A DNA stretch of 64,000 nucleotides, taken from NCBI GenBank assembly GCA_034336665.1, contig CM067585.1:610501-674500 (forward strand). Direction: 5' to 3'. The notes under the pieces were generated by a model that did not search any database, was not told the origin of the DNA, and saw nothing but the letters and a program-made list of their open reading frames with translations. The position numbers were made by a program, and so were the translations under genes. Position 1 is the stretch's first letter; each line of letters begins with the position of its first letter. This document shows, in pieces, positions 1-10,918 of the stretch. The stretch is from Luscinia megarhynchos. Its lineage: Eukaryota; Chordata; Aves; Passeriformes; Turdidae.

Positions 1-169
1 CATTTGGGGCTCTCTGCTGACCTGAGGCAGCAGCAGAGCAAGGACAGAGGGGCAGAGCTCCTGCACTGACCAGGCTGGAACTGCAGCCCCTCTCCTGCAT
101 CCCGAGCATCCCATGAGTGCAGGGAGGGATGGGCAGCAGCACAGCCCTGACTCTGGACAGGAGCAAGAG

Positions 170-560
170 AGCTGGGGAGGGGCTGAGCCCCAGGAGGGTC
201 TGAGGCAGCTGGGAAGGGGCTCAGCCTGGAGAAAAGGAGACTCAGGGCCCTTGTGGCTCTGCACAACTCCCTGACAGGAGGGGACAGCCCCAGGTCGGCC
301 TCTGGGAACAGGGAACAGGGACAGGAGCAGAGGGAACGGCTCAGGCTGGGCCAGGGGAGGTCAGGGTGGATTTTGGGAACAGTTCCTCCTGGAAAGGCCT
401 GTCCAGCCAGGGCAGTGGTGGGGTCCCCATCCCTGGAGGGATTTAACAGCCCTGTGGATGTGGCACTTGGGGACACAGTCAGTGCAGGCCGTGGCAGTGC
501 TGGGTTAAAGCTTGGACTCTGATCTCAGAGGGCTTTTGCAGCCTGACCCGTTCCATGACC
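170..560 (+). mobile_element. CR1 LINE fragment, 3' end
   Basis: This is a 5'-truncated CR1 non-LTR retrotransposon end. The typical 3' block is readable: an open stretch ending in the invertase-like tail of ORF2, then the segment with CCCTGGAGGGATTTAACAG, the TGTGGCACTTGGGGACA block, and the terminal part that ends near a TTCCATGA word. Nearly the same subfamily occurs in reverse at 30235-30650. The 89-codon frame at 253-522 is decayed CR1 coding sequence, not a gene. Confidence 0.85.
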
Positions 561-1566
561 CTCATAAATCACGGGGTGTCTGAGCTCTGCTCTCGCCCTG
601 CTCTGCCCAGCAGCACTGACAGGACAGAGCAGTCCCAGCACAGCCAGGGCACCAAAGCCCCACCAAACACAGCTCAGCCATGTGTCTGGGCAGGGAAGGG
701 AGCAGGGCAGGGGCTGGGCAGTGATCGGGGGCACGTGAGGCAGTTTGAGATGAGAGGCACCCATAGGAACCCAGTGCCCTGCAAGTGAGTTCTGCAGCTA
801 ATTAAATCCTTTCTCCTGATTATTTATAGCCCTCTATTTACTGGCTCATTGGTTTTAGAGGCCATGTTAGTTTTCCTTTTTACATGTCCATGTGAGCAGG
901 GCAGATTATCACTTATTGGACAGGGAACAAGTGAGTCAGGATGATCAATGGCAGAGAGGCTGTGAACAAAGGGCCCTGTCCCTGGCTGTACCTGCTGGGG
1001 GTACCTGAGGGTACCAAAGCTGCCAAACCAAACCTGCCCCAGGCCCTCCAAAGCCAGACACAGATAGAATCCCTGTGATTCTGTGTGGCTGCAAAGGGAC
1101 ATTGTTATTGCTATTCCAGAAAATTCTTCCCAGTGTTGATTCACCCACTGCTGTGTCAGCTTGTACCTGACCTTTGAATTTACTTGCTAGAAAAGAAAAC
1201 AAGTTCCTTTCCCTCTCTCCCCCGATTGTTTTGTGCTTAAAGGAAATAGACTTTTGTTTCAATAGTCATAAAGGCAGAAGGTTCCCCAGAGGGCTGTTTG
1301 AGACTCTGAGCTAGTTAAAAAGAACATTTGCATGAATTAAAGAGCAACAAGGAGTCACCACTGATCTGAGCTGCCTTTGCCTGTGTGTGGAGGTGGGGAG
1401 GAGTGAGGAGGAAGGAGAGATGGGAGCTGGGCTGTGTGCTCTGCTCTCAGAGCTTGTCCCCAGAGCAGCTGGGCACCATCCCTGTCCCTCACACCCTGTG
1501 CTGTGCCAGCACAGCCAGGCCCTGCCGGGCTCACACCCCTCCTCTGCCACACACAGGGAGGGAAGG
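561..1566. other. unique intergenic sequence
   Basis: No gene or recognisable repeat is visible. The part around 790-900 is AT-rich (ATTAAATCC, TTATTTATAG). Several short open frames overlap each other in different frames and none has protein-like character. Confidence 0.5.
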
Positions 1567-2072
1567 TGTTGGGGAGGGAATAGAAAAATCTTATGAGTGC
1601 CTAGCAAGTAGTTCTAAAACAATAGATGAAATAGAGATGTTAGCATATTTTGACATAGAGGCTGAAAACAGTCATGTTAAGGTTTAAGGCCTCTTCCTTT
1701 GTTTAGATGTTACCAAATGCCACAAATACCAAAGAACCAACAGACATCCTGTCCCAAGCCTGGCAGGAAAGGTCTGAAGATAAGGGTTACAGATAAGAAA
1801 GCCATAAAAGATGGTAATTTAGTAGTTCCTATAGGTTGCATGCAAATATTAGGAAAATCAGTATATTGTATTAAATTGGTTAATGGAAATTAGAATATTC
1901 ATCATAGAAGAATACTTATTGTATTGTAAAGTGGAAATTGTGCTCTACTCTCCATGCTCTACACTCTCTCTTATACCCACGCCCTTATAAAAAACTACAA
2001 ACCTGAAGAACAGGAAATAGAGAGCTCCTGAGTCTGTCCAGTGACCGTCCAACCAACAATACAACCCCCACA
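1567..2072 (+). mobile_element. solo LTR, family A2
   Basis: The element starts TGTTGGGGAGGG and ends ACAACCCCCACA, so it has TG...CA ends. It matches the reverse-strand copy at 21569-22159 from end to end and matches family A LTRs in blocks, such as the ATTAGAATATTCATCATAG region near 1890. A TATA/poly(A)-like word (CTTATAAAAAAC) lies near 1983. The flanks do not form a good 6-bp TSD (GGAAGG left, GGAGCT right), unlike most other copies here, which hints at recombination or flank decay. No internal retroviral sequence follows. Confidence 0.85.
1568..1687 (+). pseudogene. retroviral ORF tail inside U3 (A2 copy)
   Basis: Reading from the second base of the LTR gives 40 codons including the TAA stop. 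Key features are an initial VGE, then YECL, a serine cluster, and an IDEIEM block followed by a short acidic end. The A2 copy at 21569-22159 has the same length and nearly the same peptide. Family A copies share VGE, YECL and EI(E/K)M. This is probably the C-terminus of an upstream viral ORF that ran into the 3' LTR. The identity of the parent ORF is inference. Confidence 0.5.
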
Positions 2073-2354
2073 GGAGCTGCTGCAGCACGCAGGAGGAGCT
2101 GGGCTGGAGCTGGCCAGGCTGGGCCAGCTTTTCCAGGGGTTTTATCTTGGTCCTCCCACTGCAGACCCTGTAGGAGACCTGCAGGGAACCCCCAGACTGC
2201 TGAGGTGTGAATAAAACCCCAGAGTGGGCAAACCCACAGCTCTGAAACACCCAGAGCCCCGGCCGGGCACACACACACACACTCTGCTCCTGCCCAGGCC
2301 TGACTGGGGCTTCTTTTGCTCACAGCAGGTACAGAGGTTATTTGTCAATGAATA

Positions 2355-2590
2355 ATGGCTGGATCTGGGCCAGGGCAGCTCAGGCTGGAGCTCAGGGAAA
2401 GGTTCTTCCCTCCCCAGAGGTGCTGGCACTGCCCAGGCTCAGGTGGAGCTCAGGGAAAGGTTCTTCCCTCCCCAGAGGTGCTGGCATTGCCCAGGCTGCC
2501 AGAGCTCCAGCGATGGGCAGGGGGATTGCTGGGGGTCTGGGCAGGGAGAGGGGCTGGGCTGGATGATCCCAGAGGGAAGATGAGGATAAA
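2355..2590 (+). mobile_element. CR1-like fragment with internal tandem duplication
   Basis: The words AGGTTCTTCCCTCCCCAGAG and GGCTGGATGATCCCAGAG resemble the 3' part of CR1. A segment of about 58 bp (from GGAGCTCAGGGAAAGG to GCTGGCA) is present twice in a row, at about 2388-2440 and 2443-2500. The subfamily is diverged, so the call is moderate. Confidence 0.5.
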
Positions 2591-3520
2591 CCCCTCCAGG
2601 GACTCACTGAGGCTCTGTTCATAAAGCTGACACACAGAGTGGGTGTGGGACCATGTCCCCTGAAGCTCCTGCTGGGGCTGCACCCCCAGGTGTTCCACTG
2701 CAGCTCCAGAGCCAGGCCACTGGCAAAATCCTCGTCCACATCCCCTGAAACAGCCCGAGGGGCCCCTGGGACAGGGACTCAGATGTAAAGCCTGTTTTTA
2801 TTTGAGCAAAGCTCTTGCTGAGTGCAGCCCCAGCACTGTGAGACACAAATGTAACAGGGAGATTTGACAGGGATGATGCAGAGTTTGGGAGCTCCAGGAG
2901 GTCAGATCCCCAACACCCAGTGCTGTGTGGCTCTGGTGAGCCTGGCTTTAAGGCCTGGTGCCAGAATGAAACTTGGCTAAAAGCTGTGCTCGAGCCTCTG
3001 AAGCCGGGCTGGGTTTGATTACTCAAAGCCCGAAAGTCTGTTAATCTGCACAAAAACCAAGTCAGGTGAAGGGCAGGGCTGGGGCAGAGAGGGAAAGCCC
3101 AGCAGCAGGGCAGGGCAGTGCTGGGCAGGGTTAAATCTGAACTGGGTGTGAGGTTGCACAGAAGTGTCTGGATCCAGCGAGGCCTCACTCACCGTCTGGG
3201 GCAGGGTGGAGAAAATCTGAAAATCCTCGGAGGCTGAAGGGCCGGGTTTAGTCCCACCAGGGTTTGCAGAAGGGGAGGAACATCTTGAGTCTATAATTCC
3301 CTCATGGGGGTGGATCCTCCTCAGCACGGCCTGATCAGCCCACGCTCCAATAAACAGCTCCAGGAGCACAAACCCAGCGGGTGCCAGCGTCCCAGGATGA
3401 GCTGAGCTGTCTGCGACCCACTGACCTGCCCCACATCCCGTGCTCCAGCCCATGGAGCCCTGTTTTTCTGGGATGGAGGAGGTGGCTGTGCTCAGGATCC
3501 CAGCTCAGCAGAGCCCTATC
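2591..3520. other. unique intergenic sequence
   Basis: I see no gene or clear repeat. The 189-codon reverse frame at 2619-3188 has no domain or signal and overlaps other frames. Confidence 0.45.
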
Positions 3521-3815
3521 CTGGCAGCTCTGCTCCCCTGCCCATGGCAGCTCTGCCCTCCTGCCCCTCTGCCCCTGACAGCTCTGCTCCCCTGCCCCTG
3601 GCAGCTCTGCCCTCCTGCCCCATGGCAGCTCTGCCCTCCTGCCCTCCTGCCCCTGGCAGCTCTGCCCTCCTGCCCCATGGCAGCTCTGCCCTCCTGCCCT
3701 CCTGCCCCGGCAGCTCTGCCCTCCTTCCTCTGGCAGCTCTGCCCTCCTGCCCTGGCATCTCTGCCCTCCTGCTCCTGGCAGCTCTGCCCCCCTGCCCCTG
3801 GCAGTGCTCCCCTGC
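3521..3815. repeat. minisatellite, about 23-32 bp unit
   Basis: About 12 units built on GGCAGCTCTGCCCTCCTGCC. Units differ by insertion of an extra CCTGCCCT or CATGG. It is strongly C-rich on this strand, so G-rich on the reverse strand. Long frames in both directions here (for example 121 and 176 codons) only mirror the repeat. Confidence 0.95.
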
Positions 3816-4179
3816 CCGGGCACAGCTGGAGGCAGAATTGCATTCCAAACCCACAGTGCAACCACTGCAGAAGGAGCTGAGCTCTGCTGCTGCTGCCCTT
3901 CACATGTAAATATTTATTTTCCCAGGCAGGCTGTGCTGCCGTTATCTGGGAGAACAGCAGTGCTTTCCCAGGGGCAGGCAGAGCAGGACGAGCTTTCACG
4001 GGCTGCAGCTGGGATTTGGGAGCTTTAAGCTCCAAGGAGTGGCTCCAGCAGCTCCCTGCTGGCATTCCCAACACGGATCAACGCCCAGCACCTGCCCCCA
4101 GCAGTGCTCCAGCCTGTCACCCCTTGTGACCCCTCAGTGAGGAATGAGAGGGGCAAAACCTCCCCAGGTGGGAGCTGTG

Positions 4180-4426
4180 GGACTAGTGACAGTGCTGGGA
4201 CACTGGACACCCTTTGGTCACTGCTGGGGGACTGGTGACAGTGCTGGGTCACTGGGACACCCTTTGGTCACTGCTGGGGGACTGGTGACAGTGCTGGGAC
4301 ACTGGGACACCCTTTGGTCACTGCTGGGGGACTGGTGACAGTGCTGGGTCACTGGACACCCTTTGGTCACTGCTGGGGGACTGGTGACAGTGCTGGGTCA
4401 CTGGGACACCCTTTGGTCACTACTGG
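4180..4426. repeat. minisatellite, about 50 bp unit, 5 copies
   Basis: Five near-identical units of about 49-51 bp, each with GTGACAGTGCTGGG and CACCCTTTGGTCACTGCTGG. The low divergence suggests recent duplication. Confidence 0.95.
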
Positions 4427-4616
4427 CCCTGCCAAGAGCTGGCAGGGCTTCTCCTCTGCTCAGACATCACCAGGGTGGAACAGCATCAGCCTTAGCTCTG
4501 ACACTGTGTCAAATCCTCCATCCCCTCCTTCCCTGCACCACTGGCACCCTCTGCCACCCGCCCCAGGCCACAGCAGCGGCACAGCAGTGTCCCTGCAGTG
4601 GCATTTCCTGCTTTCC

Positions 4617-5147
4617 ACCAAACAGGGGTCTGCTCTCAGGTTTATCCCAAAGAGGGGTCTGCTCTCAGGTATTTTACACCAAACAGGGGTCTGCTCTCAG
4701 GTGTTTATCCCAAAAGGGCTTTCCTCTCAGGTGTTTATCCCAATCAGGGTCTCCTCTCAGGTTTATCCCAAAGAGGGGTCTACTCTCAGGGGTTTATCCC
4801 AAAAGGGGTCTCCTCTCAGATTTATCCCAAACAGGGGTCTGCTCTCAGGTGTTTTACACCAAGCAGGGGTCTCCTCTCAGGTTTATCCCAAACAGGGGTC
4901 TGCTCTCAGGTTTATCCCAAAAGGGGTCTACTCTCAGGGGTTTATCCCAAACAGGGGTCTGCTCTCACGTGTTTATCCCAAACAGGGCTCTGCTCTCAGG
5001 TTTATCCCAAAAGGGGTCTACTCTCAGGGGTTTATCCCAAACAGAGGTCTGCTCTCAGGTGTTTATCCCAATCAGGGTCTCCTCTCAGGTTTATCCCAAA
5101 CAGGGGTCTGCTCTCAGGTTTATCCCAAAAGGGCTTTCCTCTCAGGC
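4617..5147. repeat. minisatellite, 28-37 bp unit, 18 copies
   Basis: Eighteen units of the form CAGGGGTCTGCTCTCAGG plus a TTTATCCCAAA or TTTTACACCAAA linker. Units alternate in linker length, so a longer order repeat is visible. All three forward frames are open across much of the array (366, 282 and 219 codons) because the unit lacks stop words; this is not coding evidence. Confidence 0.97.
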
Positions 5148-5704
5148 TGCCCTCCCTCAGCCAGGCAGGAGGCAGAGCCCTTCAGCGTGCAGTGGTTCTG
5201 CAGGATTTTAACCCCTTCCCTTCCGCTCTGCAGAGCTGCTGCCCGTGGCTGGGGTGAGGCAGTTCCAGCCCGACCCAGCCGCGGGGAGCTGGGGCTGGGC
5301 TTTGTTCCTGCCACACGCCAGCTCCCCAGGAATGCACTCACAGCCGTGGGGAGCGTGGCTCAAAGGAAAAGGACTCCCAGAGTTTGCTGGGGAGGAGAAC
5401 AGTCACTGCTGTGAGGCAGTTCTGGCTCTGCCAGAATCCACACGAGAGGGGCTGGGGTGCCCTGTCTCGCTCTCCCTGCTGGTTGATTCCCTGCTGGGGG
5501 GCACAGGGAGGGCAGAGCAGGATCCAGCCCATTCCCAGCCTGGAGCTCGAGCAGATCCCCTGGGCTCATGTAAGGAGAGCTGTGCCCAGGGTGCAGGGAA
5601 CAAGGGACACTGGTGTGGGGGGCACGGAGGTGACATCACACAGCCGTGGAATGGTTGGGTTAGGAATGATCTCAAAGCCCAGCCAGTCCCTGGAAAGATG
5701 ATTT
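5148..5704. other. unique intergenic sequence
   Basis: GC-rich unique DNA with no recognisable gene or repeat. Confidence 0.4.
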
Positions 5705-5900
5705 CTGTTTTCATGGAATCACTGAGGTAGGGAAAAGCCCTCCAGGATCATCGAGTCCAGGCTGTGCCAGCCCAGAGCTCTCAGTGCCACCTCCAGGAAT
5801 TCCTGGGACACCTCCAGGGATGGGCACTCCAAACCCCCCTGGGCAGTTCTAAGGCCTTTCACCCTTTGCAGGAAGAAATTCTTCCTGAGAATTAGAACAG
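5705..5900 (-). mobile_element. CR1 LINE fragment, 3' end
   Basis: The reverse strand of a CR1 3' end: it begins with CATGGAATCACTGAGGTAGG, then ATCATCGAGTCCAGGCTGTG, and ends near the CAGGAAGAAATTCTTCC block. It is truncated at the CR1 5' side. Confidence 0.82.
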
Positions 5901-7714
5901 AATTCCTTCTTTTAGTGCAGTCTCGGATCCCACCAAGTTGTGGTGCAGGTGTGACCCAGGGTGTGGGGACAGCAGGGCAGGGACAAGGTTGGGCTCTGAG
6001 CAGCAGCATCCACACCTGGATCCCGGGCTGGAGCCTTTGGCAGATGAGCAGCAGGTTGGGATGGGGAGGCACAAGTGCCACATGTGGGAAGCAGTCAGGA
6101 CAGCACAAAGGAAGGGTTTGTCTTTGAGGGGAAACATGGAAACACCCGGAATACAAACTCCCTACCTGGAAAAATATAACCATGCTGAGAGTTGTTCTAT
6201 TCCCAAACTCTTGTTAGATCCTGTACAACCACGGGAAGCAGGAAGGGGCAGCATTGTGGGTCTCTGATCGATACACCCAAAGCCCACTCTCACTTTGATC
6301 TCACACCAGGCCTGGGCTGGGTTTTGAAATGTAAATCGGGCTTTGGAACACTTAATCTTCCCCTAAAGCCTGACTGAAGGGAGAGACAGTCCTTGAAAGA
6401 CTGGAGGGCAGCTGAGCTGATCCCAGGCAGGTCTGCACCAGGATTCAGCCCTCCCCTTCTCCCATGGCCCGGCCAGGCAGGGACACCTTCCACCATCCCA
6501 CTGCTCCAAGCCCCAGCCAACCTGCAGTGGGGCAATTTCACCCTGGGTCTGTCCTCCAGGGTGCCCTGTGCTGGCCAGGAGCTCTGCAAGGGCACCCAGC
6601 ACAGGGGGTGCAGCTCCTCTCCTGGGACAGGGACAGGGACAGATGGGATTTCTTGGAGCAGTGGCTGCTGAAAATCCAGGGGCTGGCATCAAGAACACGG
6701 TGATCCCTCGTGTGGTTTATTTTGTGCTGCTGGTGGTTGCCTAGGGGAAATTTGAAAGACAGTGCTAATTTAATTTGCCAGAATGACTAAAGATAAGGCA
6801 GCAAAGCTGGTTAGTGGAGCTCCAGCATCACATCATCCACGGGCACGGGGCACTGCCAGCTCAGACCCCCCTGTCTTCTCCACGTTCTGCTGGAACAGGG
6901 TGAGGCTCTCACTGCACACCCTCCAGGGAAGCAGAGCTCTGCCAGGGACCTGGGCACAGCTGGGAGGAGCTGTGGGGGCACAGAGATGCCAGGGGAAGGC
7001 ACAGCTCCAGGTGTACCCACCACACCCTCACCTGCTCACACCTGCTTGTTTCGGCTTTACGCCTCTGCGGGGTTCTGGTTCTCTCCCTGTCCCTTACATT
7101 TGCCAGCTCACGAAAGACAATGGCCCAAATGATGTTCCAAAAAAAGCATTGCAAACCTCAGGGAGCAAATTATGCCCCTAGAAGAAGGTGAGAGATTTTC
7201 TTCTCAGTTAAGCAAATTAGAATTTAGAAAAATCCAAATTCTTGGCTGCAGATGAAAGCCCTGTTGTGCTCCCTAGAGCACCTGTGAGAGCTCCCAGGCA
7301 GGAGTTTTCATCAGGACCTGCCTCCAGAAAGCAGAAATGGTTCACTCTGTGTCTGTGAAGAGGAACATGCTCCTTACAGACAGGGACGTTTGTGCTGCTC
7401 AGTGAGATCAGTGGGAAATTGGCTCCAGGAGGGAACAGCCAGGCAATGTCTGCAACTCAGAGAGAAGAAAAGCATCATTATTAAAATTAATTACCTCTCA
7501 AGCCCCCTTCATCTTGATCTAAGTGCAGGAGAAGATGGATTTGCTGCTCTGAGCAAGGGGGTGGAGGAGAATTTGAGCAGATTTTCGAGCAGCAGTCAAA
7601 GCCTGAGGTTGCTGTGTGGGGGAGGCTCCAGGGGCACTTTGGGAGCCTTGGGTGAGATGCTGACCTGGGGCTGGGTCTTGTGCTCAGTTTTTGGGACACT
7701 TTGCTGCAGTTGAG
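5901..7714. other. unique intergenic sequence
   Basis: About 1.8 kb without a recognisable gene. It contains AT-rich patches (6120-6260, 6700-6800, 7180-7260). No exon-like conserved frame stands out. Confidence 0.4.
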
Positions 7715-8336
7715 TGCGGGAGTCTTTGTGGATAAACGGTCCTCAGGGACAAAACTGCTGTGCTCTGTACAAGCTGGTGTTACAGCTGCAGTTCATTGTA
7801 AGGACATTGTGAGTGTGCAGAGTCCTGCTAAGAGCTGCCAGGCACAGCCCAGAGTAGGACAGAGAGATAAAAGGGGGAAGAGAGAGAGAGCAGGAGGGAG
7901 AGAGGGGTAATAGAGAGAGTAAGCAAGAAAGAGCAAGAGAGAGATTTCTAGTTTACAATGCAATAAATCTTCTTCTATGACGAATATTCTAATTTCCACT
8001 AACCAATGTAACACAAGATACAAATTCTGTAGCATTTACATACAGCCTATAGGAATCCTTACATTACCATAGTGTGTTATATTTTAAATTTCTAAAAATT
8101 ACTCTTTGGACCCCAGCAAGTCTTCTCTGAGCTTTGGAGCTGCTCTCCAGCAGAAGACATTGTTCTGTCAAGAGGGGATTACTTTCAGCTGGCCATCCTA
8201 TTGTCTTCTAGTTATTCAGTAGCTGAGGTTTGGTATCTCAAAAGTGGCTTTCATTTCAATCTCGCTCATGGTTTCCACATTTTCAGAATTTAAGCATTCA
8301 TATTTGTAAGGTCTTCCTGGTTCCTCTTTCCCAGCA
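7715..8336 (-). mobile_element. solo LTR, family A
   Basis: On the plus strand it begins TGCGGGAGTCTTTGTG and ends CTCTTTCCCAGCA, giving TG...CA ends. A perfect 6-bp TSD, GTTGAG, lies at 7709-7714 and 8337-8342. The 6-bp TSD fits class II (ERVK/alpharetrovirus-like) integration. The purine-rich block (7860-7950) is the pyrimidine tract of the sense strand. Only one LTR with one TSD is present, so it is a solo LTR left by recombination. Confidence 0.94.
8216..8335 (-). pseudogene. retroviral ORF tail inside U3 (A copy)
   Basis: Open frame 2 of the LTR, 39 codons then TGA. It shows a YKYECL segment, then an SEIEMKATFEI segment. The same frame is open in the family A copies at 25648, 38809 and 54324. 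The YECL word fits the YXXL sorting motif found in many viral membrane-protein tails. An envelope tail is inference. Confidence 0.5.
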
Positions 8337-8519
8337 GTTGAGCACAAAGGCTCAGGCCCAGAGGGTTGGTCCTGTGTGGGTCCCCCCTCTGCTCCCTTGG
8401 CTGCCCAGGGGCCTCTGAGGCTTCCTGCAGTGGCAAAATTGCCCAGGCTGGGGATAGGCAGCTCAGCACAAACACCAGGCAGTTGTTTTCTTTTACAACA
8501 AACAGGCAAAACCCAAAGA

Positions 8520-8810
8520 ACTGCAGAATCACTGAGGTGGGAAAAGACCTCTGGGATCACTGAGCCAAACCACCCCCAGCAGTGCCCAGGCCATCCACAG
8601 GGCTTGCAATCCCTCCAGGGATGGGGACTCCACCTGTGCCAGGCCTGGACAGGTAACCATGGAGAAATCTCCCCCAATATCCAACCTAAACGTGCCCTGA
8701 CACCACCTGAGGTCATTTCCTCCTTCTGTGCCTGTTCCCTGGGCCTGCCCTCACGCCCTGACCAAGGACTCCAGCCCTGGTGCAGGGCAGGATCAAGGAT
8801 CTTGGCCATT
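8520..8810 (-). mobile_element. CR1 LINE fragment, 3' end
   Basis: Begins AGAATCACTGAGGTGGGAAA, then AATCCCTCCAGGGATGGGGA and CCAATATCCAACCTAAACG, the last being the reverse of the CR1 segment before its ORF2 end. Truncated at the CR1 5' side near 8810. Confidence 0.88.
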
Positions 8811-10671
8811 AAAGGCCTCAAGTTTCAGATCAGGTTCCCAAAATCCCTGGGCAAGGCTGGGAAATGGAAGAGGTGATAAAGCAAAGTGATATTTATTGAG
8901 TGTGTCATGCACTTATCCCAGCTTTTATTTCCAAGCAGCTTTTGGAAATCTCATCTCTAAGGATTTATTTTTTTCCTTCTGCCTCAGCTGCCTGTGCCAC
9001 TCTCCCTCCTTTCTCTGTGCACAGCAGCATCTCCTGCACCTTCCTCCATCCAGCAAAGGGCCGTGAATCCAGGAAATTCATGAACTCCCAGAAAGTTATA
9101 GCTCTTGAAAAAGTACTCATTTGCAAAGTGAGAAATGGTTTGATGTATGTCCAGAGCCAGGTGACTTTATGGGGCCGTTTCAGAGCAGGCTGGAGCTGCA
9201 GGCACATAGATCTGCCTGTAATTGCTGGCTCTCAGCTGGTGCTCTGGGCTCTGTTTTACACAGAGCAGCCCCACTGCTGCCTCAGCTGGTCCCTGGGGAG
9301 GCACCTGGGGTCAATCAGCTGAAATCAGTGCAGTGGGCCCAGCTCTGCAGCAGGGAGAGCAGCACAAAGGAAAGAATTTGGCTTCACAAGGCCATAAATT
9401 ATTTGAAACAATAAATATTGTACACACTCTGCATTTCTTTTGGTTTCTGAGCCTTTATCAGGCTGAGTGAAGCATCCAGGCTCTTTCCTTGCATCCCCAC
9501 AAGAAAGCTTTGTGTTTTCTGTTTGTTTGGAGTTCTTTCCCTTTTAATGAGAGGAGAAATTCTCCTGTGATCCCACTCCTTCAGGAGCAAGGGCTTTGTG
9601 ATATGAGACATAAAAACACTTGTGATACTCAGCAGAAGGACCCAGCCAGCAGCTGCTTCCTCCAAACCTGAGCTCCATCTCCTCTGAGGAGGTGCAGGTT
9701 TGGCACAGAACCACGGCCAGGTACTGCCTGAGTCTCCTCCAGGATAAAATACCAGCTCCAGCACACAGAGGATCATCAGTCCCTCCAGGATTTGGCTGAG
9801 CCATTGTTTGCTTTCTTTACCTCTTTATGCCCTACCAAAACTTGTTTTTCTTCTAAATAATGGCTTTTGCCTTTATTTAATATCAGGTGTTGATGCATTG
9901 CTGGGGGAAACTGAGGAAACTGGGACCATCCCAGTAATTCAGAATATTCTGTTTCCATGGGTGTTCATGCCAAGGAGTTGCGAGGAGCATTTCACCTCAC
10001 CAGCCTCCTCCAAGCGTGGAGGTAATTACAGATCCTCAGCACATCTGATTCCAGGCCAAATATTTGATAAAATAAAAAATACATCTGTCACTGCTTTGGC
10101 AGAATTCTTCTTTCCTGGCAGGAAAGAACTTTGTCTGGAAAAAAAAAAAAAAATTCTTTTCTATTTTAATAGGAAAAAACTGGGCTCTTTCTCCATTGAT
10201 CATTGTACCCTCAGGACTTAGAAAATTGGTTTTGGCAGGAGTTTTTCCAGGGTCCCTCTCTACTTACCTAATGTCAGGGGAGTAAGAGACAAGGCTGGGT
10301 GTGTGAGGACCATCCTGGCCAGGCCACTCAGCCCTAGGGTTCCCTGAATTCCATCCTTCCCTGCATTCCCTGCCTCCCAAATCCCCTTCCCTCAGGTCAG
10401 CACATGCCAACAGGGAGTTGGGAGAAAAGGGAACCTCTCAAAAATGGAGATATTTAGTGGAGCAGCCAACCCCTGTCCCAGTTCTTGTGAGGGTTTGCTC
10501 TGTTTGCTTCTGAAGGATCTCCTGGAGGTTCAGGTGCTCTGATCTCTTCCTCTTCAGCCCACTCAGCACCATCCTGTCCCAGCCTTTCCTCTGGGTCTGT
10601 CTGGATAAGTCCTGGCCGTGGGGAGGGATTGGCTGTCAGCAGTGCTGCCATTGCCACTGTGATGGTTTTAA
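8811..10671. other. unique intergenic sequence
   Basis: About 1.9 kb of moderate GC with AT-rich parts (8870-8970, 9380-9460, 9800-10200). A run of about 16 A lies at 10139-10154. No gene is recognisable. Confidence 0.4.
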
Positions 10672-10918
10672 TCTGACCAGGGTCGATTTAGGTAGAAAGG
10701 AGAAGTTTTCTTCCATGAGGGTGGGCAGGGCTGGCACAGGGTGCCCAGAGCAGCTGTGGCTGCCCTGGATCCCTGGCAGTGCCCAAGGCCAGGCTGGACA
10801 CTGGGAGCAGCCTGGGGCAGTGGGAGGTGTCCCTGCCATGGCAGGGGTGGCACTGGGTGATCTTTAAAGTTTCCTTCCAGCCCAAACCATTCCAGGATTC
10901 ATTCCCCCCTGCAGGAGG
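10672..10918 (+). mobile_element. CR1 LINE fragment, 3' end
   Basis: Contains the GGTGCCCAGAGCAGCTGTGG, CCCTGGATCCCTGGCAGTGC and CCCAAACCATTCCAGGATTC blocks in order. This is the most common CR1 subfamily in the window. Confidence 0.92.

Noticed and set aside
4617..5147. Possible CRISPR-like array of repeats and short spacers
   Set aside because: The spacers are near-identical linkers, and the genome is vertebrate by its CR1 and LTR content.
4314..5414. 366-codon open frame
   Set aside because: It is open only because it crosses a stop-free minisatellite; the other two forward frames are open as well.
10139..10154. A-run as the tail of a processed pseudogene
   Set aside because: No coding similarity, target duplication or poly(A) signal is seen upstream.
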